64,000 nt of DNA from Streptomyces sp. R21 (lineage in GTDB: Bacteria > Actinomycetota > Actinomycetes > Streptomycetales > Streptomycetaceae): assembly GCF_041051975.1 (NCBI RefSeq), contig NZ_CP163435.1, positions 3,596,001 to 3,660,000 on the forward strand, given 5' to 3'. The notes under the pieces were generated by a model that worked only from the letters and a program-made list of their open reading frames with translations, was not told the origin of the DNA and did not search any database. The position numbers and the translations under genes are program-made. Positions 36,173 to 45,412 of the stretch are shown here, in pieces; position 1 is the stretch's first letter; each line of letters starts with the position of its first letter.

Positions 36173-39004
36173 ATGCGAGCACCGGTGCAGACAAAGCGGC
36201 CTCGGCGCACAGGCAAGCAGACGGCCTCCGACGGGAGCGCCGCGCGCACGCCGGGCGCCACGGGAGACAACCCCGCAGGCAAGGGCCGCCGCCCCGCCCG
36301 TGTGCGCAATCGGCTGATCGTCTCCGTGGCCGTGGTGGCAGCCGCCATCGCCGGCGCCGGAGCGCCCACGGTGCTGGCGGCCTCCAGCCAACTGAACGAC
36401 TCCCAGAACCTGGTGACGCTCGCGGCACAGACGCAGGAGGCGCTGACCCTCGCGCACTCCCTGGCCGACGAGCGCGACGAGGTCACCTCCTACATCGCGG
36501 CGGGCCGGCCCAAGAGCAAGGCACCTTCCGAGCAGCGCAGCGCCCGAGTCGACCGGCAGGTGGACGAGTTGCGGGCGGACACCGACGCGCCCGCCTCGCT
36601 GCGGGGGGACCTGGACACCATCGCCACCGTTCGCAGAGCGGCCCTCACCGGCAAGAGCACCGCCCTCGAAGCGCACCAGGCGTACTCCGCCGCCATCACC
36701 GAACTGCACGCCCTCGCCGAGGACCTCGCCGAGCAGCTGCCGCCCCGCGCGGGCTCCGGCGCGCACGCGCTCGCCGAACTCGACTCCGCCGTCCAGCAGG
36801 CCGCCGCCGCCCGCGGACTGCTCCTCGCCGCCCTGAGCATCCCGCGCACCACGCAGACCACCATCGACCCGATCACCGGTCTGCCGGTCACCACGACCAC
36901 CTCGTCGGACGCCGACACCAAGCAGCGCGACGCGCTCAGCGCCGCCGCCCAGCAGGCCCGCCTCCGCTCCGACGCCGCCCTCGCCGACTTCCACGAGACC
37001 GCGCCCACGGCCGCCCGCTCGTCGTACGACTCCACGGTCACCGGCCCCGACGTGACCTCCGCGCAGAAGTACCTCGCGGCCCTCACCGGCCAGCCGGAGC
37101 TCTCCGACGACGAACTCGGCTCCAGCGCGAAGAACGCGAAGAAGGTCGACGCGGCGCTCTCCGCCCGCATCGAGCTGATGCGCGGCGCCGAGGCCTCGCT
37201 CAACGACCACCGCACCAAGGACCTGGAGCTGCTGCGCGACGACGACGTCACCGCGCTGGAGATCCGCATCGCCCTCATCGGCGCCCTGCTGCTGCTCGCC
37301 GTCGGCGTCACCATGGCCATGGCCCGCACGCTCACCCGCCCGCTGTCCGTACTGCGCCGCGGCTCCGCCCGGCTGGCCGATGCCGAGGACCTCGCCGCCG
37401 AGGAACCGGTCAAGTTCACCGGGCGCAACGACGAGTTCGCCCAGGTCGTCCGTTCCGTCAACGCGCTGCACGCGCACGCCGCCGGTCTCTACGAGCGGCT
37501 CGCGACCCTGGAGTCCGACCGCAAGCACCTCATCGGCCAGCGTCAGCTGATGGCCGACGAGCGCGAGAAGCTGCGCGCCGAACTCGCCGACGCCTCCGCC
37601 CACTTGGCGCAGGTCCGCAGCAGCATCCACGGCACCTTCGTCAACCTGGCGCTGCGCACGCTCGGCCTTGTCGAGCGGCAACTCGCCGTCATCGAGGGCC
37701 TGGAGGAGCGCGAGCAGGACCCGGACCGCCTCGGCACGCTCTTCAAGCTCGACCACTTCGCCACGGTCATGCGACGCCACAGCGAGAACCTCCTCGTTCT
37801 CGCCGGCGCCGAGCACGGCCAGCAGCACGCGGGTCCCGTCCCGCTCGTCGACGTCGTACGGGCCGCGGTCAGCGAGATCGAGCGCTACGAGCGTGTGCGC
37901 ATCGCCACGCTGCCGCCGCACGCGCATCTCGCCGGGTTCGCCGCCGACGACCTCAGCCACCTCCTCGCCGAACTCCTGGAGAACGCCACCTCGTTCTCGC
38001 CGCCCGACCTCTCCGTCGAGGTCTCCGGATGGCTCCTGGAGAACGGCGAGGTGATGCTCTCCGTGCAGGACGAGGGCATCGGCATGACCGCCGAGCGGAT
38101 GACCCAGCTCAACGCCCGCCTCGCCGACTTCGATCCCGAGGACGCCTACGACCAGGAGAGCGGCGAGGGACTCGGGCTCGGCCTGTACGTGGTGGCCCGC
38201 CTCGCCCACCGGCACGGCGTCCGGGTGCAGTTGCGCGAGCAGAAGCAGGGCGGCATCGCGGCCGTCGTCGTCCTCCCCCAGGGGATGCTGCCCGACGCCC
38301 CCGCGATCGCCGCGCCCTCGGCCGCAACGGTCTCCGGCGGCTCACTCTCGCTGACGCTCCCCGGGGCGTCCGCGGAGGTCAACTCCAATGTCCTGTACGG
38401 CCGTTCGAAGCGGGACCCGCTGATCGCGGCGGCCGAGCAGGCCGTGGCCGTACGCGAGACGGAACCCGCCGGGTCCGACGACCACGGTGACCCGGAGCCG
38501 ACACCCGAGACGACGATGGAGCTGCTGGCGCCGGAGCCCCCGGCGGAGGAGACCGCGCCCGAAGCCGAAGCCGCGCCCGAGGCCGTCGAACCCGCTCCCG
38601 AGGTGGAACTCCCGGCCCAGCGGACCACTGAGCCGTCCACCACCGGGCCGTCCACCACCGGGCGGCCCGCCGCCGACCCGTACGCCATAGGCCCCGACGA
38701 CGCCCACGAACGCGCCCGCGAGGAGCAGCCGCAGTCGCCGGAGCCCGAGCCGCAGCGCGTCACCGACAAGGGCCTGCCCAAGCGCACCCCGAAGATCTCC
38801 GCACCCGCGCCGGTGGCCAGGCCGCGCACCGGGGGCGTGGACGCCGAGGCGCTGCGCCGCAGGCTCGGCGGCTTCCATCACGGGGCGAAGGAGGGCCGCC
38901 GCGATGTCGAGGCGGAGATCGCCGAACAGACGGCGGAGACAAGGACGCCCGCAGCACAGGACGTAGAACCATCGGGGGGCACTGTCGAGGAGGCAAGCAG
39001 TTGA
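36173..39004 (+). CDS. cvnA: CvnA, sensor-kinase-like membrane protein
   Basis: 943 aa. Transmembrane helices at about 48-70 and 363-385 bracket an extracellular helical nitrate-sensor-like (NIT) domain. A HAMP-like segment (TRPLSVLRRGSARLADAEDL), a dimerisation helix pair and an HATPase_c domain follow, with N box LLENATSFSPP near residue 601 and G boxes DEGIGM and GEGLGLGLYVV. From about 720 on it is a long acidic Pro-rich tail. No HisKA-type phospho-His is obvious, as is usual for CvnA. It probably signals by conformational change to the downstream Roadblock and GTPase partners. The start at 36173 is uncertain (GTG at 36182 is close by). Confidence 0.88.
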   Translation: MRAPVQTKRPRRTGKQTASDGSAARTPGATGDNPAGKGRRPARVRNRLIVSVAVVAAAIAGAGAPTVLAASSQLNDSQNLVTLAAQTQEALTLAHSLADERDEVTSYIAAGRPKSKAPSEQRSARVDRQVDELRADTDAPASLRGDLDTIATVRRAALTGKSTALEAHQAYSAAITELHALAEDLAEQLPPRAGSGAHALAELDSAVQQAAAARGLLLAALSIPRTTQTTIDPITGLPVTTTTSSDADTKQRDALSAAAQQARLRSDAALADFHETAPTAARSSYDSTVTGPDVTSAQKYLAALTGQPELSDDELGSSAKNAKKVDAALSARIELMRGAEASLNDHRTKDLELLRDDDVTALEIRIALIGALLLLAVGVTMAMARTLTRPLSVLRRGSARLADAEDLAAEEPVKFTGRNDEFAQVVRSVNALHAHAAGLYERLATLESDRKHLIGQRQLMADEREKLRAELADASAHLAQVRSSIHGTFVNLALRTLGLVERQLAVIEGLEEREQDPDRLGTLFKLDHFATVMRRHSENLLVLAGAEHGQQHAGPVPLVDVVRAAVSEIERYERVRIATLPPHAHLAGFAADDLSHLLAELLENATSFSPPDLSVEVSGWLLENGEVMLSVQDEGIGMTAERMTQLNARLADFDPEDAYDQESGEGLGLGLYVVARLAHRHGVRVQLREQKQGGIAAVVVLPQGMLPDAPAIAAPSAATVSGGSLSLTLPGASAEVNSNVLYGRSKRDPLIAAAEQAVAVRETEPAGSDDHGDPEPTPETTMELLAPEPPAEETAPEAEAAPEAVEPAPEVELPAQRTTEPSTTGPSTTGRPAADPYAIGPDDAHERAREEQPQSPEPEPQRVTDKGLPKRTPKISAPAPVARPRTGGVDAEALRRRLGGFHHGAKEGRRDVEAEIAEQTAETRTPAAQDVEPSGGTVEEASS

Positions 39005-39504
39005 CCGCGCCCAGTACCTTCGGACTGAGCAGTGAAGCCCGCAATCTGCACTGGCTGTTGACGAACCTCGTCGAGGAGGTGCCGGGCCTGCTGTCGGTCG
39101 CGGTGGTCTCCTCCGACGGACTGCTGCTGCTCTCCTCGGACCCAGGGAGGAACGAGGAGGCGCGAGCGGGCCGGGACGAGAGGCCCAGGGGCCCGCGCGG
39201 CTCCTCCGCCGACCTCGCCACCATCGTCTCCGGCATCGGCAGCCTGACCATCGGCGCCTCCCGGCTGATGGATTCCGGCGGGGTCAAGCACACGATGGTC
39301 GCCATGGACGAGGGCAGTCTGTTCGTCATGTCGATCAGCGACGGTTCGCTGCTCGGTGTGCACGGCTCCGCGGACTGCGACATGAGCGTGGTGGCATACC
39401 ACATGGCGCTCTTCGTCGGCCGCGCCGGACATGTCCTGACCCCCGAACTCCGCAGTGAGCTGCGCAAGTCACTGGAGTCCGAACCGGCGAGGAGCGGCCG
39501 ATGA
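39001..39504 (+). CDS. cvnB: CvnB, Roadblock/LC7 domain protein
   Basis: 167 aa from TTG at 39001, preceded by GAGGAGG and overlapping the cvnA stop by four bases (TTGA). The Roadblock/LC7 fold is seen in NLHWLLTNLVEEVPGLLSVAVVSSDGLLLLSSD, then TMVAMDEGSLFVMSI and DMSVVAYHMALFV. Such proteins act as regulators or scaffolds of small GTPases. A charged insertion (NEEARAGRDERPRGPRG, about residues 45-62) makes it longer than the usual 135-140 aa. Confidence 0.92.
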   Translation: MTAPSTFGLSSEARNLHWLLTNLVEEVPGLLSVAVVSSDGLLLLSSDPGRNEEARAGRDERPRGPRGSSADLATIVSGIGSLTIGASRLMDSGGVKHTMVAMDEGSLFVMSISDGSLLGVHGSADCDMSVVAYHMALFVGRAGHVLTPELRSELRKSLESEPARSGR

Positions 39505-39896
39505 GCGCCCCCAAACTTCCGGTGCGCGGCGGCGACCGCAAACCCGCCCGCGTGCGCCCGTACTCGCTCACCGGCGGCCGCACCCGCTTCGGCCACGTCC
39601 TCCTCGTCGAGACGTTCGTGGCCGCGCTCGAAGCCCCCGAGGAGCGCAAGGAGTTGGCGAACGGCTCCCTCACCCGGGTGATGCCGGAGATGCGGGCCAT
39701 CGTCGAACTCTGCCGCCGGATGCGCACGGTGGCCGAGATCGCCGCACTGCTGAGGATGCCGCTCGGCGTCGTCCGTGTGCTGCTCAGCGACCTGGCGGAC
39801 CAGGGAAAGATCCGCGTGTACGGAACGGGTCACGGCCCGGGACAGCCGGACCGCGCACTGCTCGAAAGGGTGCTGAATGGACTCCGTCGTCTCTGA
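39501..39896 (+). CDS. cvnC: CvnC, DUF742 protein
   Basis: 131 aa. The DUF742 winged-helix-like domain (VRPYSLTGGRTRFG, then IVELCRRMRTVAEIAALLRMPLGVVRVLLSDL) ends in the family motif LLERVLNGLRRL. It overlaps cvnB by four bases (ATGA) and cvnD by 20 bases. Conservon studies place it in a membrane complex with CvnA, B and D; a molecular activity is not known. Confidence 0.93.
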   Translation: MSAPKLPVRGGDRKPARVRPYSLTGGRTRFGHVLLVETFVAALEAPEERKELANGSLTRVMPEMRAIVELCRRMRTVAEIAALLRMPLGVVRVLLSDLADQGKIRVYGTGHGPGQPDRALLERVLNGLRRL

Positions 39897-40530
39897 CGCC
39901 GCGACAGGTGTCGCCGCCCTGGGCGTCACCCCCCTCCTCGACGAAGAGGAGACTCCCCGGGCCTGGCAGACCGACCGCACCCGCGCCCCGATCGCCACGA
40001 AGATCGTGGTGGCCGGCGGCTTCGGCGTCGGCAAGACCACGCTCGTCACCGCCGTCTCGGAGATCACGCCCCTCCAGACGGAGGCGCTGATGACCCGGGC
40101 CAGCGAGGACACCGACGACCTGACCGGGACGCCGGAGAAGCTGACCACCACCGTGGCCATGGACTTCGGGCGTATCACGCTCGACGACGACCTGGTGCTG
40201 TACCTCTTCGGCACGCCGGGTCAGCAGCGCTTCTGGTTCATGTGGGACGACCTGGTGCGCGGGGCGATCGGCGCGGTGGTCCTCGCCGACACGCGCCGCC
40301 TGTCGGACTGCTTCCCGGCGCTCGACTACTTCGAGAGCTGCGGACTGCCGTACGTCGTCGCGGTCAACCACTTCGACGGCAGCGAGCGCTTCGAGCCGGA
40401 GGACGTGCGCGAGGCCCTCACGGTGCCCGCACACATACCTGTCATGATCATGGACGCGCGACGCAGGATCTCGGCCGTCGAGACCCTGCTCGCGCTGGTG
40501 GCACACGCGCTCGACGTGAGCCCCGAATAG
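39877..40530 (+). CDS. cvnD: CvnD, small GTP-binding protein
   Basis: 217 aa. P loop GGFGVGKTT (residues 47-55), switch region TTTVAMDFGRI, G3 motif FGTPGQQRF and the base-recognition motif VNHFDG in place of NKxD, as is normal for this ATP/GTP-binding family. It is the G-protein-like member of the conservon and probably cycles on CvnB/CvnC near the membrane. The gene ends 30 bp before the flavoenzyme gene, which belongs to the same transcription unit. Confidence 0.93.
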   Translation: MDSVVSDAATGVAALGVTPLLDEEETPRAWQTDRTRAPIATKIVVAGGFGVGKTTLVTAVSEITPLQTEALMTRASEDTDDLTGTPEKLTTTVAMDFGRITLDDDLVLYLFGTPGQQRFWFMWDDLVRGAIGAVVLADTRRLSDCFPALDYFESCGLPYVVAVNHFDGSERFEPEDVREALTVPAHIPVMIMDARRRISAVETLLALVAHALDVSPE

Positions 40531-40560
40531 TCGTACGTCGTCTGGAGAGTTGGGACCCGC

Positions 40561-41814
40561 ATGCGGAAGATACTCGTCGTCGGAGCCGGTCAGTCCGGAC
40601 TCCAGCTCGCCCTCGGCCTCCAGTCGCACGGGTACGAGGTCACCCTGATGTCGAACCGGACGGCGGACGAGATCCGCTCCGGGCGCGTCATGTCGACGCA
40701 GTGCATGTTCGACACCGCCCTCCAGCACGAGCGCGATCTCCAGCTGAACTTCTGGGAGTCCCAGGCCCCGAAGATCGAAGGACTCGGCGTCTCGGTCGCG
40801 GCCCCCGGCTCCTTCGACCCGGGCCCCTCGCAGCGCGCGATCGACTGGGTGGGCAGGCTCGACGGGTACGCGCAGTCGGTCGACCAGCGCGTGAAGATGG
40901 CCGGCTGGATGGAGACCTTCGCGCAGCGCGGCGGCCAGCTGGTGATACACGGCGCGGCGGTCGGCGACCTCGACTACTTCTCCCGTACGTACGACCTGGT
41001 GCTGGTGTCCGCCGGCAAGGGCGAGCTGGTGTCCATGTTCGCCCGCGACCCGGAGCGGTCGCCGTACAGCGAGCCGCAGCGCGCCCTCGCGGTCTCCTAC
41101 GTCCACGGCCTCGGTCCCCGCCCCGAGCACCCGGACCACGACGCGGTCCGCTGCAACCTGGTCCCGGGCGTCGGCGAGCTCTTCGTCATGCCGACCCTCA
41201 CCACCTCCGGCCGCGCCGACATCCTGTTCTGGGAGGGCATACCCGGCGGCCCGCTCGATGTCTTCAACGGCGTCAAGGACCCGGCCGAACACCTCTCCCT
41301 GACCCTGGAACTCATGGAGAAGTTCACGCCCTGGGAGTACGCGCGGGCCACCAAGGTCGAACTGACCGACGCGAACGGCACGTTGGCCGGACGCTACGCC
41401 CCCACCGTCCGCAACCCGATCGGCCGCCTCCCCGGCGGCGGCCTGGTCCTGGGCGTCGCCGACGTGGTCGTGGCGAACGACCCGATCACCGGCCAGGGCT
41501 CCAACTCGGCCGCCAAGTGCGCGGCCGCGTACCTGGCTTCGATCCTCGACCAGGGCGACAAGCCCTTCGACGAGGAGTGGATGCAGTCCACCTTCGACCG
41601 CTACTGGGACACCGCCCAGCACGTCACCAAGTGGACCAACGCGATGCTGGGCGTCCCCCCGGAGCACGTCCTGAACCTGATCGGCGCGGCGGGCGGGCTC
41701 CCGCCGGTGGCCAACCGTTTCGCCAACGGCTTCGACGACCCGTCGGACTTCGAGAACTTCTTCTACGACCCGGAGAAGACGGGGGCATACCTGGCGTCGG
41801 TCGCGGGAGCCTGA
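40561..41814 (+). CDS. Styrene/indole monooxygenase-like flavoprotein in the conservon
   Basis: 417 aa. An N-terminal FAD Rossmann motif (ILVVGAGQSGLQLALGL) and the StyA-type landmarks VMSTQCMFDTAL, a Y-x-LVLVSAGKG stretch and LGVADVVVANDPITGQGSNSAAK identify the styrene/indole monooxygenase family. These enzymes take reduced FAD from a separate reductase (StyB), and no reductase gene lies here. It epoxidises or hydroxylates an unknown substrate. The 30-bp gap after cvnD and the shared terminator show it is part of the operon; other conservons carry a P450 in this position. Confidence 0.87.
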   Translation: MRKILVVGAGQSGLQLALGLQSHGYEVTLMSNRTADEIRSGRVMSTQCMFDTALQHERDLQLNFWESQAPKIEGLGVSVAAPGSFDPGPSQRAIDWVGRLDGYAQSVDQRVKMAGWMETFAQRGGQLVIHGAAVGDLDYFSRTYDLVLVSAGKGELVSMFARDPERSPYSEPQRALAVSYVHGLGPRPEHPDHDAVRCNLVPGVGELFVMPTLTTSGRADILFWEGIPGGPLDVFNGVKDPAEHLSLTLELMEKFTPWEYARATKVELTDANGTLAGRYAPTVRNPIGRLPGGGLVLGVADVVVANDPITGQGSNSAAKCAAAYLASILDQGDKPFDEEWMQSTFDRYWDTAQHVTKWTNAMLGVPPEHVLNLIGAAGGLPPVANRFANGFDDPSDFENFFYDPEKTGAYLASVAGA

Positions 41815-41830
41815 CGGACGCACACGAGAT

Positions 41831-41866
41831 CGAGGCCCGGACACCGTGTCCGGGCCTCGTTTCTTT
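41831..41866 (+). terminator. Intrinsic terminator of the conservon
   Basis: A perfect 13-bp stem (41831-41843 with 41847-41859) with a 3-base loop is followed by TTTCTTT. Confidence 0.9.
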
Positions 41867-41990
41867 GGGCCGGCGCACTCGCCGGTGCGAGCGGTGTCCT
41901 GGATCTGCCGGCACCTCTGCCGTCCCGTGTGACGTGGATCACGGGAACCCGGAGTGCGTGGATCGGCAGTTAATGAAGGTGAGCACTGAC

Positions 41991-42689
41991 ATGCGTACCC
42001 GGATACGGGCCGGGGATCCGAGCGCTTTCGCCGAGCTGTACGACAGCTACGCCCGCGCTGTCTACAACCACGCCTTCCGCCTCACCGCGGACTGGTCCGC
42101 GGCAGAGGACGTGATGGCCGAGACCTTCATGGAAGCGTGGCGGCTGCGTGACCGGGTCGACGCCGAGGGGGGCACCCTGCGGCCGTGGCTGCTGGGCGTG
42201 GCGACCAACGTCTCCCGGGGGCACCATCGCAGCAACCGGCGCTACCGGGCCGCGGCGAACGCCGCCGCGGAGGCCGAGACGGCGCTGCCCGACCACGCCG
42301 ACGAGGTGGCGGGCCGGCTCGACGACCGACGGCGCATCGCCGCCGCCCTGCGCGCGCTGGCCGCACTGCGCAGACCCGAGCGCGAGGTCCTGACGCTGTG
42401 CCTCTGGGAGGGGCTGGAGTACACGGCCGCGGCCGAGGTGCTCGGCATCGCCGTCGGAACGGTGCGCTCACGCCTCTCCCGCGCCCGCGCCAAGCTGCGC
42501 AAACTCACCGAGGCCGAACTCGGCGGCCAACCTGCCGCCGGGGCGGCGCCGGACCCGTACACGGACTACCGCGCCCAAAAACGCGCGGGAAAACCCGTAC
42601 GAGGAAATCGGGAACTCGGCCGGCCGGATCGACAGACAAGAGGAGAACACATCCACTCGATCCGGCCCGTATCGGAAGGAAATCGATGA
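41991..42689 (+). CDS. ECF-type RNA polymerase sigma factor
   Basis: 232 aa. Sigma region 2 (FAELYDSYARAVYNHAFRLT through SAAEDVMAETFMEAWR) and region 4 (ALRRPEREVLTLCLWEGLEYTAAAEVLGIAVGTVRSRLSRAR) are intact; a 50-residue polar tail follows. The ATG at 41991 was chosen because AAGGTGAG precedes it by eight bases; ATG at 41973 lacks a ribosome-binding site. GGGAAC at 41943 looks like an ECF -35, which would mean autoregulation, but the -10 spacing is not convincing. Its stop overlaps the next gene (ATGA). Confidence 0.9.
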   Translation: MRTRIRAGDPSAFAELYDSYARAVYNHAFRLTADWSAAEDVMAETFMEAWRLRDRVDAEGGTLRPWLLGVATNVSRGHHRSNRRYRAAANAAAEAETALPDHADEVAGRLDDRRRIAAALRALAALRRPEREVLTLCLWEGLEYTAAAEVLGIAVGTVRSRLSRARAKLRKLTEAELGGQPAAGAAPDPYTDYRAQKRAGKPVRGNRELGRPDRQTRGEHIHSIRPVSEGNR

Positions 42690-43789
42690 AAGCGACCCAG
42701 TCCCGGCAGAGTCCGGCCGAGTGGGAGGAGAGCGCGCCTCTCCTCCCGCAGACTGCGCGCGATCTCCCGGCGGGCCGTCACCAGTTCCACAAGGAGCGTT
42801 TGATGGCCCACATCCAGCAGGACACCCAGCGGGACGCGAGCACCACGACGGCCGCCCCCACCCTGCCGAAGCCCCGAAGGCCCCGCATGCTGCGCCCGGC
42901 GTTCGCGCTCCCCGCGATGGCGCTGGCCGTGGCGGGCGCGGTCGTCGCCGGGCTGGCGCTGAACGACGACAGCGCGCACGGCGGCGGTGTCGCCACCGGA
43001 CCCGCACTGATCGTCCCCGTCGGCGCCACGACCACCAAGGGGCTGCCGCAGCTGCTCGACCAGGTCTCCTTGGCGGCGGCCGAGGAGACCCACCCCACGG
43101 TCAAGCCCGGGCAGTACGTCTACATCGAGTCCCAGACGTCGGACACCTTCGTGAAGACGGTCGACGACAAGAGCAGTCTCGGCAGCTATGCGCTGCACCG
43201 GCGCCAGATCTGGCAGTCCGCCGACGGCACCAAGGGCTGGCTGATCGACGCAGCCGTGAATGAGGGCCCCGAGGGCGAGACGCTGAGCCTGCCCGACGAG
43301 CAGGGCAACACGCCCGAGGCCGGCCTGAACGGCCCGTCGTACGACTTCCTGGCCCGGCTGACCACGGACCCCGACGAGCTGCTGAAGCTGATCTACAAGG
43401 AGACCGAGGGGCAGGGAAACAGCCCCGACCAGCAGGCGTTCACCACGATCGGTGACCTGCTCGTCGAGAGCTACCCGCCCGCGGAGCTCTACTCGGCCCT
43501 GTTCAAGGCCGCCGCGAAGATCCCGGGCGTGGTCGTGGTGAACGACACCAAGGACGCGCTCGGCCGCGCGGGCGTCGCGGTGGCGCGGATGGACGCGACC
43601 AGCGGCGCACGCGAGGAGTGGATCTTCGACAAGAAGACGCACGTCTTCCTCGGCGAGCGGACCGTGCAGGTCAAGTCGGTCTCCGAGGACGGGGTCGTCA
43701 TGAAGCCCGGCACCGTCCGTTTCACCAGTGCCGTCACCAAGCGCGCGATCGTCGACGGCATGAAGCAGACGCCCGAGCAGAAGGGCTGA
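42686..43789 (+). CDS. CU044_5270 family membrane protein, putative anti-sigma partner
   Basis: 367 aa. A polar cytoplasmic N-terminus of about 75 residues precedes a single transmembrane helix (LRPAFALPAMALAVAGAVVAGLAL) and a large external domain (YVYIESQTSDTFVK, then VVVVNDTKDALGRAGVAVAR and TVRFTSAVTKRAIVDG). This is the CU044_5270 family, almost always encoded directly after an ECF sigma factor. The 4-base overlap and topology suggest it sequesters that sigma factor and senses an envelope signal. No zinc-binding HxxxCxxC motif is present. GAAGGA precedes the start. Confidence 0.87.
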   Translation: MKATQSRQSPAEWEESAPLLPQTARDLPAGRHQFHKERLMAHIQQDTQRDASTTTAAPTLPKPRRPRMLRPAFALPAMALAVAGAVVAGLALNDDSAHGGGVATGPALIVPVGATTTKGLPQLLDQVSLAAAEETHPTVKPGQYVYIESQTSDTFVKTVDDKSSLGSYALHRRQIWQSADGTKGWLIDAAVNEGPEGETLSLPDEQGNTPEAGLNGPSYDFLARLTTDPDELLKLIYKETEGQGNSPDQQAFTTIGDLLVESYPPAELYSALFKAAAKIPGVVVVNDTKDALGRAGVAVARMDATSGAREEWIFDKKTHVFLGERTVQVKSVSEDGVVMKPGTVRFTSAVTKRAIVDGMKQTPEQKG

Positions 43790-43829
43790 AGCCCGGGGTC
43801 GGCTTCGCCGAGCCGGAGAGGGCGGCGGC

Positions 43830-44957
43830 CTACCTCGGCTCGGTGACCGGCGCGTAACCCTCATCGGCCCCGTCCAAGGCGTGCTCGGGGAGCTTCGGTG
43901 GCGTGTACCGCCGCAGGGGCTCCCCGCCGGGGTCGGGCCGCACCGCGCCCAGTACCGGATTGGCCGCGATCGGTGACACCTTGACCTTCGCCCCGGGCCG
44001 TGGCGCCTGCACCACCATCCCGTCGCCCAGATAGAGGGCGACATGCGTGGCCTCGGGGAAGTAGATGACCAGATCACCGGGGCGCAGCTCACCCAGCCGA
44101 ATCCGGGGCAGCTCGGCCCACTGCTCCTGACTGGTCCGCGGAATCGCCTGCCCGGCATGGTCCCAGGCCTGCGAGGTCAGCCCCGAGCAGTCGTACGACG
44201 CCGGCCCCTCGGCTCCCCACTCGTACGGCTTGCCGATCTGCTGTACGGCATAACGCAGCGCCGCGTCCCCCTCCCGCGAAGGCGCCCGCTCACTGCTCAG
44301 CGCACCGGACGCCATGAACTTCTTCTGCGCGGCGACCGTGCCCGCCCGCTCCAGCTCGGCCAGCTGCCGGAGCTGCTCGGCACTGAGCGAGGCGAGCAGC
44401 TCCTCGACATCCGCCAGCCGCTTCTGTACGCCGTCCCGCGCCTTCTTCTGCCGCTCGGCGAGGGTGAGTTGACCGTCGAGGGCCTTGCGTGCCGCCCGCG
44501 CCAGCGCATCGCTGCGCTTCTCATTCCCCTCCAACCGCTGCACACTCGCGGCCCGCTCCTGCGACAGCTGCCGGATCACATGCCCCTCGTCGAGCGCGTG
44601 CTGCGGATCGCGGGCGAGCAGGAGGCGTACGTACGAGGAGATCTCGCTGCTGTTCTGGTACTGCTGCCGGGCCAGCCGCCCGGCGACCCCCCGGCTGTCG
44701 TGCAGGGAGAGCCGCGCCTTGGCGAGGTCGCCGTCGATCCGCGCGACCTCGGCGCGCTGCGTCTTCAGCTTCTCCTCGGTCGCGTTGTACGTCTCACTGG
44801 CCTGCTCGGCCTCCCGGTACAGCCGCTGAAGATCCGTCAGGAGCGCGCCGACCGACCGCCCCTCGGGCTCCGGGGCGCCCACGGCGGGCACGGGCGCGAG
44901 GGCGACGCCGGCCGCCACCGCCGCCGTACACACCAGACGCAGAAGCCTTCCTGACAC
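43830..44957 (-). CDS. Secreted NlpC/P60 peptidoglycan hydrolase
   Basis: 375 aa. A signal peptide (LLRLVCTAAVAAGVALAPVPAVGA) is followed by a long coiled coil (about 40-220) and a C-terminal NlpC/P60 domain with catalytic Cys257 (SYDCSGLTSQAW) and His305 (THVALYLGDG). It would cut peptide bonds in peptidoglycan stems, with the coiled coil controlling access, as in RipA/RpfB-partner enzymes. The GTG at 44957 has GGAGGTGA seven bases upstream; the in-frame GTG at 44990 lacks a site. It converges with the CU044_5270 gene with only 40 bp between. Confidence 0.9.
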   Translation of the reverse strand: MSGRLLRLVCTAAVAAGVALAPVPAVGAPEPEGRSVGALLTDLQRLYREAEQASETYNATEEKLKTQRAEVARIDGDLAKARLSLHDSRGVAGRLARQQYQNSSEISSYVRLLLARDPQHALDEGHVIRQLSQERAASVQRLEGNEKRSDALARAARKALDGQLTLAERQKKARDGVQKRLADVEELLASLSAEQLRQLAELERAGTVAAQKKFMASGALSSERAPSREGDAALRYAVQQIGKPYEWGAEGPASYDCSGLTSQAWDHAGQAIPRTSQEQWAELPRIRLGELRPGDLVIYFPEATHVALYLGDGMVVQAPRPGAKVKVSPIAANPVLGAVRPDPGGEPLRRYTPPKLPEHALDGADEGYAPVTEPR

Positions 44958-45060
44958 GCCATCACCTCCGGTGCGGGGCGGCCTCTCCACCCCGTACCGC
45001 GAGCATCAGACGTTCCCGCGCGCAGCGCGCGCGGGCGGTGGGCGGTTCGGCCCAAGGACG

Positions 45061-45387
45061 TCACTCGTCGGCGGCATCCGGAGTGGCGCCCGGCGCGCCG
45101 CCGTGCTCGGCGCCCTTCCTGGTGTCCGGCTTGGACCAGGGCCACTTCAGCCCGCCGTCACCCTTCCCCTCGGGGTCGTAGACGTACTTCCACCCCTGAT
45201 GCAGCCCGAGCCGCCGGCTCTGCCTGGCCTGCACACGCCGGTAGACGAGCACGGTCGGGGGCCCGCCGTCCGCGGCCGGGACGGGAACCCGGTAGACCTT
45301 CGGGGGATGTCCGGTCGCGCCCAGCAGTACGGGCAGCACACGGCCGTCCAGGGGGCCGCCCACGAAGGGCGTGTCTTCTCGCTTCAC
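45061..45387 (-). CDS. Conserved small protein of unknown function
   Basis: 108 aa. The first 75 residues ([38 protein letters not shown]) read like a small beta-rich Streptomyces protein I have seen annotated only as hypothetical. The C-terminal 30 residues are charged and low in complexity. No signal peptide, membrane segment or catalytic motif is visible. It begins with GTG at 45387. Confidence 0.6.
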   Translation of the reverse strand: MKREDTPFVGGPLDGRVLPVLLGATGHPPKVYRVPVPAADGGPPTVLVYRRVQARQSRRLGLHQGWKYVYDPEGKGDGGLKWPWSKPDTRKGAEHGGAPGATPDAADE

Positions 45388-45412
45388 CGCACCAGTGTCA
45401 CAAACGCGACCG

